Made by a program: the position numbers and the translations under genes. The notes below the pieces were generated by a model. That model saw only the letters and a program-made list of their open reading frames with translations. It had not been told where the DNA came from and ran no database searches. 64,000 nt of DNA from Phragmites australis. Taxonomy: Eukaryota; Streptophyta; Magnoliopsida; Poales; Poaceae. Below are positions 12,300 through 25,150 of the stretch, piece by piece. The stretch's first letter is position 1, and every line of letters begins with the position of its first letter. The DNA lies in the NCBI RefSeq assembly GCF_958298935.1, contig NC_084921.1, positions 52,191,001-52,255,000 on the forward strand, given 5' to 3'.

Positions 12300-13868
12300 A
12301 GATGTTTTCCGAACTCGGGGAAACCCTATTTCCATTAAAGATTTTAACGAAATTCACTTCAGTACGGACTTACACTAACACAAGTGGATAGGCATGCAGA
12401 GTACCGGGAGCATAGAGCTATTATCCTAGACAGGTAGGAAGAAACAGGACAGTACATAACCGAGACCAGACAAAAGGTAAGAGACGCTACAAGTTTCTCA
12501 AAACCATCCAGCAAATACCAAAAGATCCCCAGGAGAAATTTGGAAAGCAACCCACAGTTCTCCAGTTTCCCTCTTCATCATCTTCCTGATCAGCATCCAA
12601 TTGATCTTCCTCCGGTAACTGCACTAGGCGACCAGCAGGGGGTTGATGTTGAGCCAGCACTTGGGACATGGACTGCAGTAAGTTTTGTGCACCGTGAATC
12701 AGCTCATCTTTGCTCATCTCCTTGAGTAATTCTGCCCACAGAATCAACTAAGAGCAAGCTTGAAAATTACATCACTAGGATGCCAAATAAGTCTCTTCTC
12801 AAAGCATATTTTGTTCCTGGCTTTCCAAATAGCCCGGCAAATAACAGTAAGTCGTATCGTGTGAAGACTTTTATCAGCCTTCACAAAAGAATCAATCCAA
12901 TTATAATATTGATTGATAGAGCTTGGAATAGTGTTACCGCCAATCCAAAGGGCAATCAAGCCACATACCACTTTAGTAACATGATAAAGAAAAAAGAGAT
13001 GTCTACAGCTTTTAGGCTGTGTGCAAAAAAAAAACATTTACCATAACTAACCCAATTCCTCTTAAGCATGTTATTTTTAGTAAGAATTGCTTGTTGTTCA
13101 AGAAGCCAGAGAATACTTTTTTTTTTTTATCTTGGTAGGGATTTTAGCTTTCCAAATGTGCTTGTAAGATTGGTTGAGAGGGTCTCTCATCAACCAATGA
13201 TACAACGATTTAATAGTATATCTGCCATAGCTATTTAAACTCCAGAGAATCACATCATCAGAGTTAGACACTAATCTGGGACATCCAACCCTAATCATTT
13301 CCCATTGATTAAGCAAATCATCAGTTAACCATCTTCTAAAGGGAATGTCATATTGATTCATACCAAAATCATACACACAAACATTTTAATTTGTACATAT
13401 ATTGTAGAGAGTGGGAAAAAGATTAGCCAAAGGCCTCTTCTGAATCAAGTGTCTTCCAAGAATCTGGTACCCCTTCCATTACCAACAATACATTTTCTCC
13501 CTTAGAGATATAACTGTTTGACTTTTAATAAGTTAGCCCAACAAGGTGAATCATCAAATCTATGCTTAACTAAAGCAATGGAGGAACTGAAAAGATATTT
13601 CTTTTTTACAATCTCCTACCACACACCTTCCTCATTTTCAAGTTTTCACCACCATTTGCATAACAAAGCAAGATTCATTTTACTTAAATCTTTGATGCCC
13701 AAACCCCCCCTTCGATTTGGGTCTGCAAAATTTATCCCAAGCAATCAAACGATACCTCCTTTTAGTCCCTCCCCTTGCCCAAAAAACTTCTTCTGGCCAT
13801 ATCAATATGTTCCAAAGTAGTTTTAGGCAGGAGATATATAGAAATGGGGACATTTGAGAGACTAGCAT
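12300..13868 (-). mobile_element. L1-type LINE, 3' part (zf-RVT region)
   Basis: Minus-strand remains of ORF2 of a plant L1-type LINE. Recognisable pieces include LWSLNSYGRYTIKSLYHWL and AKIPTKIK (13098-13376), the zinc-binding reverse-transcriptase (zf-RVT) region before ICRAIWKARNKICFEK (12744-13037), and WPEEVFWARGGTKRRY with CRPKSKGGFGH (13680-13874) from the end of the RT part. Frameshifts and stops separate the pieces, so it is dead. It continues on the other side of the LTR insertion at 13869-18125. The 3' end and poly(A) tail could not be located; the left limit is approximate. Confidence 0.85.
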
Positions 13869-14474
13869 TGTCACGTCTTAAAATTCTAATTACATAATTA
13901 GGCATGCATAATCATCATCACTTCCTTTTACCAGAGATCGGAGGTGGGAACTCCCACGAGCTTCCCAGAGGACTTTCCTATGTTTTCCCCCTCTTCTCTC
14001 TCGCCGGAGATCCGTTCATCGACCACAAGCTTCACCACCATTCTAGGAGCCGATCCGCGAATTGGAGCCTCCCGAAACATTCCAATCCAATAGAAAGCTT
14101 TCATAAGCTGAGGTGAGCTATCCCCTACCGTTTCACCATTGTTTTTTAGCTCAATTCGACCATCGTGTCATTTAGGCCCAAGTTTAACCTAGCCAAGATC
14201 TAATCCATGGGGTATTTTCTGTTTAGCTCGGTGAATGATGTCCAAATCACTTTAGAAACACTTCACTAGTCCCATTGAGCATTTTGATACCCTTCGTTGT
14301 CAAAGATCATGTCGGAATCCTCACTGGCGACCCCGCAAAGGTGTTGTCGGCAAGGTCTGGCAGTCTGATCGCCGCTAGGGCCAGTCTGACCGCCAGTTGG
14401 AGACTGGAGATTCCAAGTTAAAAACTTATACAGGAGTCTGACCGCCACTTAGACCGGTCTAACTATTGGTGGGC

Positions 14475-16143
14475 TGTCGGAGGATGAACTCCTGTCGCAG
14501 GGATCCCGAGAGACCCCTTTTTAGAGATTCGGCCGGGGGATGATCCTGGACAAGCTTGTTTGGGAAATAAGCGGGAACGGAAATAAATGCAGTGGCTGGT
14601 GGGAAATGATCGTCCTAGTGCGAGAAAGATGGGTGCACCGGGGTTTAGACAGGTTCGGGCCGCACGGAGGCGTAACACCCTACTCCTGTGTGAGTGCTAT
14701 ATTTATCCTTGAAGGGAATTCTTCAAGGATGTATCTGGTTACAGGGGAGAGCCGTTTACAGAGAGCTTGATGCTCTCGTGTTCTAGCTCGGCTTGAGCTG
14801 GTTCGAGCGTGGGCGTTGTCGGGCTTTTTTGCCTTGTTTACCTTGTTCTTCGGTCTGTCTCCAGAGAGCTTCCTCCTTTCTTGAGTTCTCCATCCTTTCC
14901 TTTTATAGGCGCGCCAACCTCGACTTATCCAGAATGGGAAAGAGGGGGCGCGAATGCCAAGGCGCCACGGAGAAAGGCGTCATTATTCCGTCTTGGCGAA
15001 GTGACAGTGGCGGTGAAAAAATGCGGCGCGCATCCGACCACCCGCCACTGTGGATGCCCACCGGCGCCATTAAGGGGGCCTACCGGGCAGCCTCAGAGGT
15101 GCCCGGTGCGCCCACCCTGTCTTGTTCTTCTGCCAGAGCAGGGTGGCAGGCGGAGCGCTTCGATTCTGGCAACGTTATCCCGAGGCACCCGGATGAAACG
15201 GGACGGGACCCGTGCATTAAATGGACCCACGCCCCCTCGCCAGTGCATGGCAGGGTCTCACACTAGGGCGTGGGCTGCTGAGAATGTCAGGATGTCAGGA
15301 TGTCAGGCCGCGCGTGCTTATTAAATGCGGCATTGGGCCTTTGACTGGCTGACACCTCGACGATGGGACCCCTTGGGTCGTCAGACGATCTTGCGCGAAC
15401 CTTCGGGGAACCGAGTCCTCGGGGGCTGCCACGTGCAGCCCCGAGCACTCTCTCCCGAGCACTCCGGTGAGGCCTTCGGGGAACCGAGTCCTCGGGGGCT
15501 GCCACGTGCAGCCCCGAGCACTCTCTCCCGAGTACTTGGGTGAGACCTTCGGGGAACCGAGTCCTCGGGGGCTGCCACGTGCAGCCCCGAGCACTTAGGT
15601 GAGACCTTCGGGGAACCGAGTCCTCGGGGGCTGCCACGTGCAGCCCCGAGCACTCTCTCCCGAGCACTTAGGTGAGACCTTCGGGGAACCGAGTCCTCGG
15701 GGGCTGCCACGTGCAGCCCCGAGCACTCTCTCCCGAGCGCTTAGGTGAGACCTTCGGGGAACCGAGTCCTCGGGGGCTGCCACGTGCAGCCCCGAGCACT
15801 CTCTCCCGAGCACTTGGGTGAGACCTTCGGGGAACCGAGTCCTCGGGGGCTGCCACGTGCAGCCCCGAGCACTCTCTCCCGAGCGGTGTTTTGGATCATC
15901 GGGGGACTACAGTACTCGGGGGTAAGTGAGAACCTTTCCGAGCACTTCCTTCCCGGTATTTGGGTTCTGCGGATCATCGGGGAACTGGGGTGCTCGGGAA
16001 CCAGAGGCGGCGGCCCCAAGTACCTTCTTCCGGGACTTAGCTTCTTCTTATCTTGCAGGGTGGACCTTGCGGGATGGTGACATGTGGCGGATGGCCGGCC
16101 CGGTCTCGGGACTCAGGGACCCCTGGTTCCGAATATACCGACA
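14475..16143 (+). mobile_element. GC-rich solo LTR, copy A
   Basis: Begins TGTCGGAGGATGAACTCC and ends ATACCGACA; TGGGC flanks it on both sides (14470-14474 and 16144-16148), an exact 5-bp target duplication. Length 1669 bp. Ends, subterminal motifs and repeats are shared with copies at 25567-26981 and 44373-45709. No internal retroelement genes are present, so it is a solo LTR. It contains an array of 59-73-bp tandem repeats. It sits inside another LTR, so it is the youngest of three nested elements here. The many long minus-strand ORFs over the array are artefacts of the repeat. Confidence 0.9.
15401..15897 (+). repeat. Tandem array, seven 59-73-bp units with CACGTG hairpins
   Basis: Units start at 15401, 15474, 15547, 15606, 15679, 15752 and 15825, so the period is 73 bp except for one 59-bp unit. 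Each begins CTTCGGGGAACCGAGTCCTC and contains CTCGGGGGCTGC, then CACGT, then GCAGCCCCGAG: an 11-bp stem with a one-base bulge and a loop that spans the G-box core CACGTG. Units are nearly identical. The array is internal to solo LTR copy A. Confidence 0.92.
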
Positions 16144-18130
16144 TGGGCTGTTTGATCGTCACCATGCCTACGGTCAGACCGCCAGAGGCTAAAACTCTTT
16201 GCTAGCTGTCGGTCTGACCGCCACCCCAAGGCTGATCTAACCGCTAGCCTATGAAGGCTAAGGTGAGGTTAGGTTAGCTTATTCGGGGTTTTAAACTTCA
16301 ATACCCTAATCCTTTAGCGATCATTTGCAGATGTTTTCGAGTCGTAGCACTCTACTATTACTTGAGCATGCATATTGCATCATTTTTGCATTGTTCGTTT
16401 ATTTATGCATTGCACCCGTGTTTCTTTTAGACAATGTCGATCCGACAGTTGAAGCAAGCAAAGACGACGCCGGTCTACCGCACTTCTGTAAGTTCAATGC
16501 AGGTAGTATCAGGTAACCGACAGAGCAGCAAGGCAAGCATCTAAAAATATTGCACTTTTTTTTTCAATTGAATGGAGTCTAAAATTGATAAATTATGGTT
16601 ATGTATGTCGCATGTTTAGCGAGTCAAGTGTCGGGCTTATTTGGGTAGAACCTATGTTGAATTGCATATATTCTACCTTGAGTTGTTGATTATTCTCATC
16701 TTTGTCACCTCGATAATGTTGTTAATGTCTAGCTTAAGAGTTGTTCGACATGCTTAGTAATGCATAGGTCCTCGGTAGAAGTCGAGTGACGGTGATACCG
16801 TTATTCGCGAGCATAGGGCTTACTTATGGTTTACAAATACCTTTATGATGTTGACAGGGTTGGATGAGTGGTGAGTATGAGGTGAGATGTGGGCGGTGTT
16901 ATGGGTGTTTTCTGCTCAGGAGGAGTCCTCAAGGCAGTTCAGGAAAGAAACTCAGACACCATAGATCGCTTTGCATCATTTAAGCACTGACCGTTGGCCA
17001 TCGTTGGCTTTAGCACTTACCGTACTCACCACATGATGATCTAATGGTAAGGCGAGCTGAATACCCTTGTAGCTGTGATTATTTGGGCTTGAACATTGAC
17101 GATGTGAGCGGGTGGGCTTATAGGGGTATCTAGTTAGCTTTGGGAGTAGTTCTTAATATTCCCACATTAAGCGATGCACGATCCAAATGGTTCGGACTCA
17201 TTGGGAAAGATTATCACGAGTACCCCTTGTGTATACTTTAGCAGGTGGCACAAACCGAATGGTCCTCGTGTCATGTGGGTAAAGGAGTATCCCCATACAG
17301 GAAACAGTTCAAACTACCGCGCTCTCGGTGATGAGCATGCCTTCTGTCCATGCGCACCATCGTAGAGTCACGAGTTGTGGTTTGTGATTGGATATGTTGG
17401 TCATGGTGGAGATGGTTCGTGTTACATATATGTTCATGATGGTTCAGGTTACTTTTATGTACAGTTGGTTATTGCATGGTATTTTTGTTTTGTTGTTGGT
17501 TATATTTAGATACTCACACATATATGCCTAGATTGCCGGCGCATATGTTTTACTTAACTTGTGTCCTTTTTCCTTGCTAATGGACTAATGCAAAATCCTT
17601 GGAGTCGGGTTATTTATATGTACTCTATATAAATTAAGTCTTGCGAGTACCTTCGTACTCAACTGCTCTATAGGTATTGCAAGTGAGAAAGAGGCGATGT
17701 TTGGCTATTTCACGCCCGTCGATGCTAGCGACGAGAATGAGTAGGCAACTACTCAGAGGTTGCACTTTTGGGGTGAAGCCTAAGAGCATATGACTTCACT
17801 CACCTTTTGTTGTCTTTAGTTTTTGTTTCTGCTGCGTAGTTTCACTTTTGGCTAGGAGTTGATCAGTTTTAGTATCCTCCTAGATCCCTTTTGTTGTAAA
17901 TTATTAAATTTGTAATGGTTAAGAACTTGTAATATGATTTAATTACTCGCTCTTTATTAAGCTTGGTCATGATTGCTTATGTTGAAATGGCATGTGTTTC
18001 GATCTTGGACACAAAACACGTGTTGGGACTACCAAGATGGTATTCTGATTAATCGTCGAGGTTGTGATTATGAATAATGATCTTCCTAATGATTAATTAG
18101 AATATTATTTGGACGGTTCCTCTCAAGCAT

Positions 18131-20400
18131 TAATCAGGGTAACTCTACCCCAATGGACAAAAAAAAATCCTCCTTTCTAAGCATCAAGCTTTTTTAGAGT
18201 ATTATCCTCAACTGAGACCCAATCAGAGAGATGTCCATTAGGGCTGACAGGCACCCCTAAGTATTTAATAGGAAAATGCCCAATCTAACAATGAAAGAGG
18301 TCCGCATACTTAGCAACAATAATGTCACCCCCCAAACATATTATTTCACATTTTTGAAAATTGATCTTCAATCAGACATCAACTTATAGAAGTATAATAG
18401 TAGTTTGAGGTTGTTTGCTCTATTTAAATCATGATGGATACACCGGATCATGTCTTCTGCAAATTGCAAAATTGCAATGTCCCCATCAAACAAATGAGAA
18501 GCTAAACCAATAATATCACCTCTAGATTGGGCAAGATGAATCATTTTAGCAAGGCAATCTGTAGCTAAATTGAATAAAAGGGGGACAAATGATCTTCTTG
18601 TTTCACATCCTTATGACTAGTGAAATAAGAACCTATTTGGTTATTTAGTTGAACACTTAAGGTTCCACCCTGAACCACGTTTTTAATCCAGCTCTTCCAT
18701 TTTTCACTAAAACCTCCCATATTCAAACAATGAAAAAGAAAATCCCAGCTGACCTTATCATAAGCCTTCTCAAAATCAAGTTTCAAAATAACACGAAATT
18801 GGTGTTTCCTTTTTGTTTCATGCAGCAACTCATGTAAGGAAAGCACCCCATCCATAATATTCCTTTTTTGATAAAATCATTTTAACACTTATTTATGAGC
18901 TTCTCCATATAGGACTCGATGCGAAGGGTTAACACTTTAGTAATCCATTTGTAGGAGCAGTTAATCAAGAAAATAGATCTATATTGTTGAATTCTCTCAG
19001 CATCAGGCACTTTAGGTAATAAGGTAATCACCCCATAATTTAGCCTGCTAATATCAACCTCCCCTTCATGGATTTTTCCAAAAATGAGCAAAAAAAATCT
19101 TTCTTAATGATCTCCCAACAAAATTGAACAACTCAACTAGAAAACTATTAGGGCCAGCAGCTATATTGGGTTCCATATGAAAAGGAGCATGCCTTATTTC
19201 AACCTCATCAAAAGGCCTATCAAGATCATTAATATCATTGTCATTAAGCTTTTCTTGATCAGACCAAACTATTAAAAATAACATGATTACTTTTTTCCAA
19301 GCCAAATAAATTTTTATAATAATTGGTAGCATGAATAAGAAGATTCTCATCCCCAAGAATTTTTGTCCCGTCATGGGTTAGGGAAAAAAATAGTATTTTT
19401 CCTTTTTCTTCCATTTGCAACACTATGAAAGAATTTTGTTATTGTCACCTTTTAAAAGCCAAGTAGTATGGGATTTTTTGAACTAATAAAGCTCATCCTC
19501 CATTAATATTTGTTGTAAATCATTCAAAATTTGTAACTTATTAAGGGCCTTTTGCTCATCAAGAGCACCCTCTTCTTCCATTAATTCAAATTGGGAAAGC
19601 TCTTCCCTGATCAAAATTCTTCTCTTCCTATTTTCGCATTTTAAACACCCCAACCTTTAAGATGGTTTCTTAGCTTTCTTAACTTGGTAATGACCACATC
19701 TAAAATATTATTTCCAGTAACTTTTTGTTCCCAGATCTTCTAAACCTCATATTTGAATTGATTATTATCAAACTAGGACAGTTCAAAATGGAACTATGCT
19801 TTATTGATCGTTTGGCCAATGTTAGAGGAGAGAAGAAGTACGTTGTGATTAGATTTTTCTCTAGTTATCTTTTGGACAGTAACAAGAGGATAAAAAATTT
19901 CCCACTTATTATTCATCAGGACTCTGTCTAACTTTTTCCAAAGTAGGAGAACATCTGTTATTGGTCTAAGTAAATTTATCTCTATTCATATAAATCTCTT
20001 TCAACTTTTGGAAATGGATAATGTTATTAAACAAAGAAGACGGTCTATTCAAACAAGCGGGGATGTTCTTTTCAGAAGTGCACCTACTAATGCTGAAATC
20101 ACCTCCAAGTAATAAAGGATCTGGAGATGAGGAACATAAGTTAGAGAATTCACTAAGAAACTCCATCTTAGACTGATCATGAGTAGGCCCATAGACATTC
20201 ATAAAAATCAAACTTTTTTTAAACTTTTTATCAAATAAAGTCAGTTTTAAAATAAACTTCCCATATTCTGCATTCTCGACTTAAAAATCATCAGGATTTA
20301 CACCACTAAGAATTCCACCATATTTCCCTTGAGATGAAATCCAGTACCAATTAAATCTAGAGGAAGGATCACAGATAGAAAATTCTTTTTGAGAAAATTT
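18131..20400 (-). mobile_element. L1-type LINE, 5' part (endonuclease and RT)
   Basis: Minus-strand continuation of the LINE split at 13869-18125. At 19966-20300 is the endonuclease domain (MNVYGPTHDQSKMEF, PLLLGGDF). At 18565-18860 is the reverse transcriptase core (ILKLDFEKAYDKVSWDFL). Between them lie RT-upstream segments (19066-19374, 18882-19091). Frames are broken by shifts and stops. The endonuclease lacks its beginning, so the copy is 5'-truncated at about 20400, as usual for LINEs. Confidence 0.9.
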
Positions 20401-20592
20401 CGTAAACTACAGATACTTTGACAAAAGTATCGCAAACTACAGATTTAAGCAATAGTTTCACAAAACTATAGATTTAATGCTAATTTTATTGCAAAATACA
20501 GATCTTTAGCAAAATTATCATAAAACTACATATCTAAGCAACAATTTCACAAAACTCCAGATTTAGCACTAATTTTATCACAAAACTATAGA
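20400..20592. repeat. Degenerate AT-rich tandem repeat
   Basis: Variants of CACAAAACTAYAGATTTAGC recur about six times with a spacing near 35 bp. The array lies directly before the plant-mobile-domain remnants and may be a subterminal part of that element, or an independent repeat. Confidence 0.6.
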
Positions 20593-20599
20593 TTCTAGA

Positions 20600-22261
20600 G
20601 GAGTTATTTCCAGCCCCATGATCCTTATACAAGCCCATGCCCCTTTTAGTATGTCTTTGTTGTGCAATCGCGATGAGGACTACTGCCTTACGAAGAAGCC
20701 ACTCGCCTTTGACATCTACGTCGAAGAGTACTCATCCCACCACATGATGAGGCAGTTCAGACGCTTCCAGGCATTCCCTCTCATCAACGTTCACACGGTT
20801 TTGAGCCACATTCACAAATAACTAAATCAAATATATAATTCGTTGTATTCATCTCATTTATAGTCTATCTAATGTGGTTGACTTGCAGGTATACACGTAA
20901 GGGCCAACCGGATGGCAACCTCTGTGCAGATCGCTTGGCATCATACGTCTCGATATGAGCCAATGCCCTTAAGGATATTATCGAGGAGCCTCATCCTTTC
21001 GCCGATCCAAGCTTCAAGGAGTACCTGCGATGGTATATCCCACGTACACGTACACAGGTCACCTACACCCTAGATACTGTCCGGAAGCACGTCGCTTCGA
21101 CAACAAAGGCCTACCCGGGCCATTGGGACGAGGATGATGCATTAGCAGTATGTTTAATTAACGTCTCATTTATTTATCATATAATCCCATAAGAACCACT
21201 ATAAACTGAAATTTCCATTTCATGTTTATTTCAATAGACCAATATCATATACGATATCCATAGAGACGCGGCTGAAACCATGGAGCGTCTCAGGTAAGGG
21301 ATGCAGCTTAGTGCGACAGATGTAGCTGGATTTGTCAAGCAGGTTTTCGACAAGACCACACGGGCCCTGAAGCTTACCTCATACCGATCCACCGCAGACG
21401 TCGCCGATACTCCTTCCAGGTCAAGTGGGATCCACGCAGAGTCGTCCAGGAGATCTGATGTGCAACGACCTCAACCGGAATCGACATCCACACCGCCACC
21501 TCAACCACAACCTCCCGGGCCGGACACAACAGGTACGCATTTTTCATACGCACGGCAGTTAGCAATATTCTTTTGTTATTGATGCATTAAATTCAAAAAA
21601 TATATTATGTGCACCTACATACTTATCGACGCTGACACCTAAACATGGCCAGTGCAGACACCTTCACCATTCGCAGGCCTCTCAGATAATAGGCGCCAAT
21701 ATACTGCCGCATTCAATATATTCAATAGTATATCTAATATATTCTGTAGGTTACTACGGTGATGAAGCCAGAACATCTTCATCTGCACCTCGACGTTCAC
21801 ACGTCCACTGTTCGACACTCATGCCTGGCTGTCTACTGCTGCACATGTATACCATACAAGTACAGCATTGCATTTTATATTAATACATTCATTTGCACAT
21901 TTACCATATCTAATAAATTCATCCATTCGCATGCCCCTCAAGTGATTATACATGGACGACAGTGGCACCATCGCAGTCGTCATACCCGAGTCACGAGGCT
22001 CAGCCTGGGTCAGACCCCCTGTTCGATCTCGTGAGGGACTTCTTCGGGGCTACACCGGACTACGACGTCATCATGCGGTCCCAGTTGCTCAGTGCTCCAC
22101 TACCGATGCAGCAGACCCAGGAGAATGCCTCGACACCTATGATCGCTACTAGACCTACCAGGCAGGTTAGTCCACCGGACGCCCTGACCTACTCTAGAGG
22201 CCACGTGAGGGCGAACCAGCAGCAGTGGCTACGGGATCATGATGGTGGGAATGGCCGATGA
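20600..22261 (+). pseudogene. Plant-mobile-domain (PMD) gene remnant of a MULE-type element
   Basis: Exon-like blocks can be followed on the plus strand. Block 1 (about 20650-20820) reads DEDYCLTKKPLAFDIYVEEY and MMRQFRRFQAFP. Block 2 (about 20889-21149) includes FKEYLRWYIPRTRTQVTYT. Block 3 (about 21240-21532) includes DVAGFVKQVFDKTTRALKL. The last block (about 21962-22261) is Ser/Pro/Gln-rich and ends in a stop. This is the layout of grass transposon-borne proteins with the aminotransferase-like plant mobile domain, which are associated with Mutator-like elements. Stops interrupt blocks 2 and 3 (for example TGA after LASYVSI), so it is not functional. No terminal inverted repeats were fixed. 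Confidence 0.6.
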
Positions 22262-24684
22262 TAGCGAGGGTGACAGCAGTAGGATTTTACCTTTGCTATT
22301 GCAACTTACATGTTTGTTTTATGATGCATCTTCGATTCGCGAACTAGTCTTATATATTCGGACGTGTCTATTTTCTATGTACTACTTACCATGTCATTAT
22401 TGCATTTTTTTTAATCCCACGTGACCGCACGCTAGTTGCATTTCTTCAACAGGTTGACCCATTCCTCGTCCTCTGCTTTGATGTCGAAGTTTGGGGTAGG
22501 CTTTTGACCAAACGATGAAATAACAACACCTCTATCCTGACTCATACTTTAGGCACGCCAATGCTTGTGGTATTATCCTCTTATGATTAATGTGGTAGCA
22601 CGAGCACCTTGAGGACTGGCATAGACTGGGGTTGTATCATCATTATCTCTAGGACTAACATTAATTGTAGCTCTAGTATCAACCATGTGATTGTATGAAT
22701 TGTTCAACGTACAAGGATTTCTTGCTTTAGGATGAATGCTTAAAACAGGCTTTCACTTTGGATTAAGATCAAAGGGATAGATGCTACTTCTACATCCATG
22801 CAAAATCTATTCTCCAAGCAAAGGGGCATCCAAAATCATGCAGTCACAGCCAATTACAATAAATTCTGAATCTTCAGGGATGAATTATTTTTAACTTATT
22901 TGTTAGTTATTTATTAAGCTTTGTTACATATTAATTATGATAGTTAATACTTGTTTAATATTTCTTAAATAATCTGGGACTCGTGCTTTGGTGCAGAGCC
23001 ATAACGTTGCAGTCAAGGATCAATAAATCTATTCCGAGATCTTCGAGTATAGGCTTTCCATAGACACTTACAATGATCCATATAGCACTTAACGCCTCCT
23101 TACAGGTGCGTAAAGGGAAGGATGATCACTTCAAGGAGAACAACCTAATCCAAGCCGTGGCTAAATTACATGCAAGACCCTTCTATTTTGTGTTAACCGC
23201 TCCGCTCCAACATGTCTCTTGCACGAGTAGCATCAAACGTATCTCAGGGTGTGCAAACTGGTAGACCATTCTTCTGTGCTAGGTTTCTCTAGCAGGCAAA
23301 GAGCAATAGTGATGTTGTCTGACCAATATGCATCCCACATTCAGGTTCATCATATTCTATTTGGTCATAATACTTATCTTTTTTCTATTGATTCTAATGC
23401 TCTTCTTATGCATTAGGCATTCACGGAAGACGCACAATTGATCAATAAAGAAAAGACAAACTTCTTGGTACTGTATATGCTCTTTGGCAGGGGTGTGATG
23501 CCCGGTTTGCATAGAAGACAACGACGTTCAGCGAACCTAAGGGGTATAGGGGTGTCCTCTACTACTCACCCACAAATTGACAAGGACGATGAGGATGATG
23601 ATTTTATACCCCCAATGTCTCCATGTTCCAGCAGTAATACAAGAGAAGGTTCAAGAAACACTGCAACAGGACGTTCACGCACCACATCGAGATGTCGTAC
23701 AATCGACATGAAAATAGGATGTGCTATTACCGTGATAGCTCAAGATAACGACGACGACGACAATGATTTTATACCACAATGACCCCTCCCTCCAAGGCCT
23801 CCATCTCCGGAGGACATTGATGACCCTAAAAATGATGGTGGATTTGATGGTACCCATCCTTACAACTTCGCATCACCACCTCGGAGACGACAACTATCTT
23901 ACCCTGATAGTATTGACTGGCATAGCTGACATTATTCTGCTAATTTACGTCACCACTTTCCTCTGCCATCTTGATATGATCTAGGTATTAAACATCTACC
24001 CACTAAGAACTGTGCAAATGCCAACTCCAACTATTTCTTTTGTTTATATTTCTATTTCATTAGTTCAGTTCTATAGGTATATGGTTACTGTCTTATATTA
24101 ACGTACTATGTTATAAACTATTTATAAATTTTATGTCTAATCAATGTGATGGTACGTTTATTATATTAACATACTATCCAAGCACAATTCTATCCAATAT
24201 ATAAAAGGCATTACTTGGAATACTACTTATACACGAAGTGACCATACGACAGAGCTTCAAGCATGAAATGATAATATTTCTGTCGTGAGTCTGGCTTTAG
24301 ACACAAAGTAACCACACGACTCCGTTTTAACCATGAAATGATAACACATCTATCCCGACGCAGGCTATAGACATGAAGTGACCACACGCAGAGCTTTAGT
24401 CATAAATTAAATGATAACACCTCTATCCTACCATATGGAATCTCCGCTTAGCATCAATGCCACAATTTTTCCATCTTTCATAAGAAATCATATGGTCCAG
24501 CCCTCAGCCAAGCCTATGCACTCAGTCCATGCACCAGTCTCTAGCCACCATAAATAACCACACCCTCATTAACTGATAGAGAATTCCTTCCTCAGCTCTC
24601 TTAACTGTAATGTCTTTTTCAGCTCCACCAAACCCACCTAAGAAACATTGAGGGATTTTCATCTCTCTGGGGGTCAAACCAGCA
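22262..24684. other. Decayed transposon DNA between PMD and zinc-finger remnants
   Basis: No intact gene. The plus-strand frame at 23438-23782 is rich in Asp and Ser and reads as a linker rather than a domain; the same acidic motif (DDDDFIP-like) occurs twice, suggesting an internal duplication. A minus-strand stretch at about 22450-22760 is also exon-like. Direct repeats of a 'CACACGACAGAGCTTTA' type occur three times at about 24240-24410. All of it probably belongs to the MULE-type element. Confidence 0.4.
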
Positions 24685-25150
24685 ATGTGCTTTTGTGACG
24701 ACCTTTGTAAGCTTCGCGAGTCCTAGGATATCTCCTACACTTATTGCCTATACTTCTTCATGTTTGTCAACTACCAACATGACAAGCCTCAACATAGACC
24801 ATATGAGTACCCATCGGTATAGCGATATAGATCACTCAATTTCATACATTGTTTTACTAATCTCACTTCTTGTTTCATTTGTCCAATCTACTCCACCTAT
24901 CTGTGACTTTATGGAATGGCTTCATATGGAGCAAAATGAAGATCAGAAGCGGTGGGTCGACATGAGGATGCGGTTGAGGAAGGAAGCAAATGAACATCGA
25001 GAGTACAAGCAACAGCAAGAGAAACTACAGCTGAAGCGGTAGGAGGATGAGCACATGAGGAAGGCAGCAGAGGAGCTCGTCGCGGCTCAAGCACACGAAG
25101 CAAAGAGGGCAAGGAAGTGAGAGAGGGCTCGTCGCGCTAAGACAGGTGCC
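24685..25150 (+). pseudogene. GRF-type zinc finger/coiled-coil remnant
   Basis: In one frame from 24685 the sequence reads MCFCDDLCKLRES, a stop, then DISYTYCLYFFMFVNYQHD, which fits a GRF-type zinc finger with a nonsense mutation. A second frame (about 24900-25137) gives a highly charged helix: MEWLHMEQNEDQKRWVDM, then RLRKEANEHREYK, then after a stop EDEHMRKAAEEL. Grass transposon proteins commonly pair this finger with such a coiled coil. Two stops and a frame change make it a pseudogene. It belongs with the PMD remnant to its left. Confidence 0.5.

Larger units (their letters stand above)
13869..18125 (+). mobile_element. Gypsy-type solo LTR (2.6 kb) inserted in the LINE
   Basis: Starts TGTCACGTCTTAAAATTC and ends GGTTCCTCTCA, with AGCAT at 13864-13868 and again at 18126-18130: TG...CA ends with an exact 5-bp target duplication. 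Removing this block and one AGCAT restores the continuous LINE sequence. Subtracting the nested element at 14475-16143 and its TSD leaves about 2583 bp. No gag-pol domain is present, so it is a solo LTR or an LTR-only derivative. Its unique parts carry repeated TCTGACCGCC motifs. A related 3' end of the same family lies at 40640-41339. Confidence 0.85.

Noticed and set aside
15287..15856. Overlapping long minus-strand ORFs rich in ARGCTWQPPRTRFPEG-like repeats
   Set aside because: They are translations of the 73-bp tandem array in solo LTR copy A. Several frames are open at once because the unit length shifts frame and lacks stops.
15401..15897. CRISPR-like regular repeats
   Set aside because: Units are directly contiguous without unique spacers and lie inside a plant LTR; the genome is eukaryotic.
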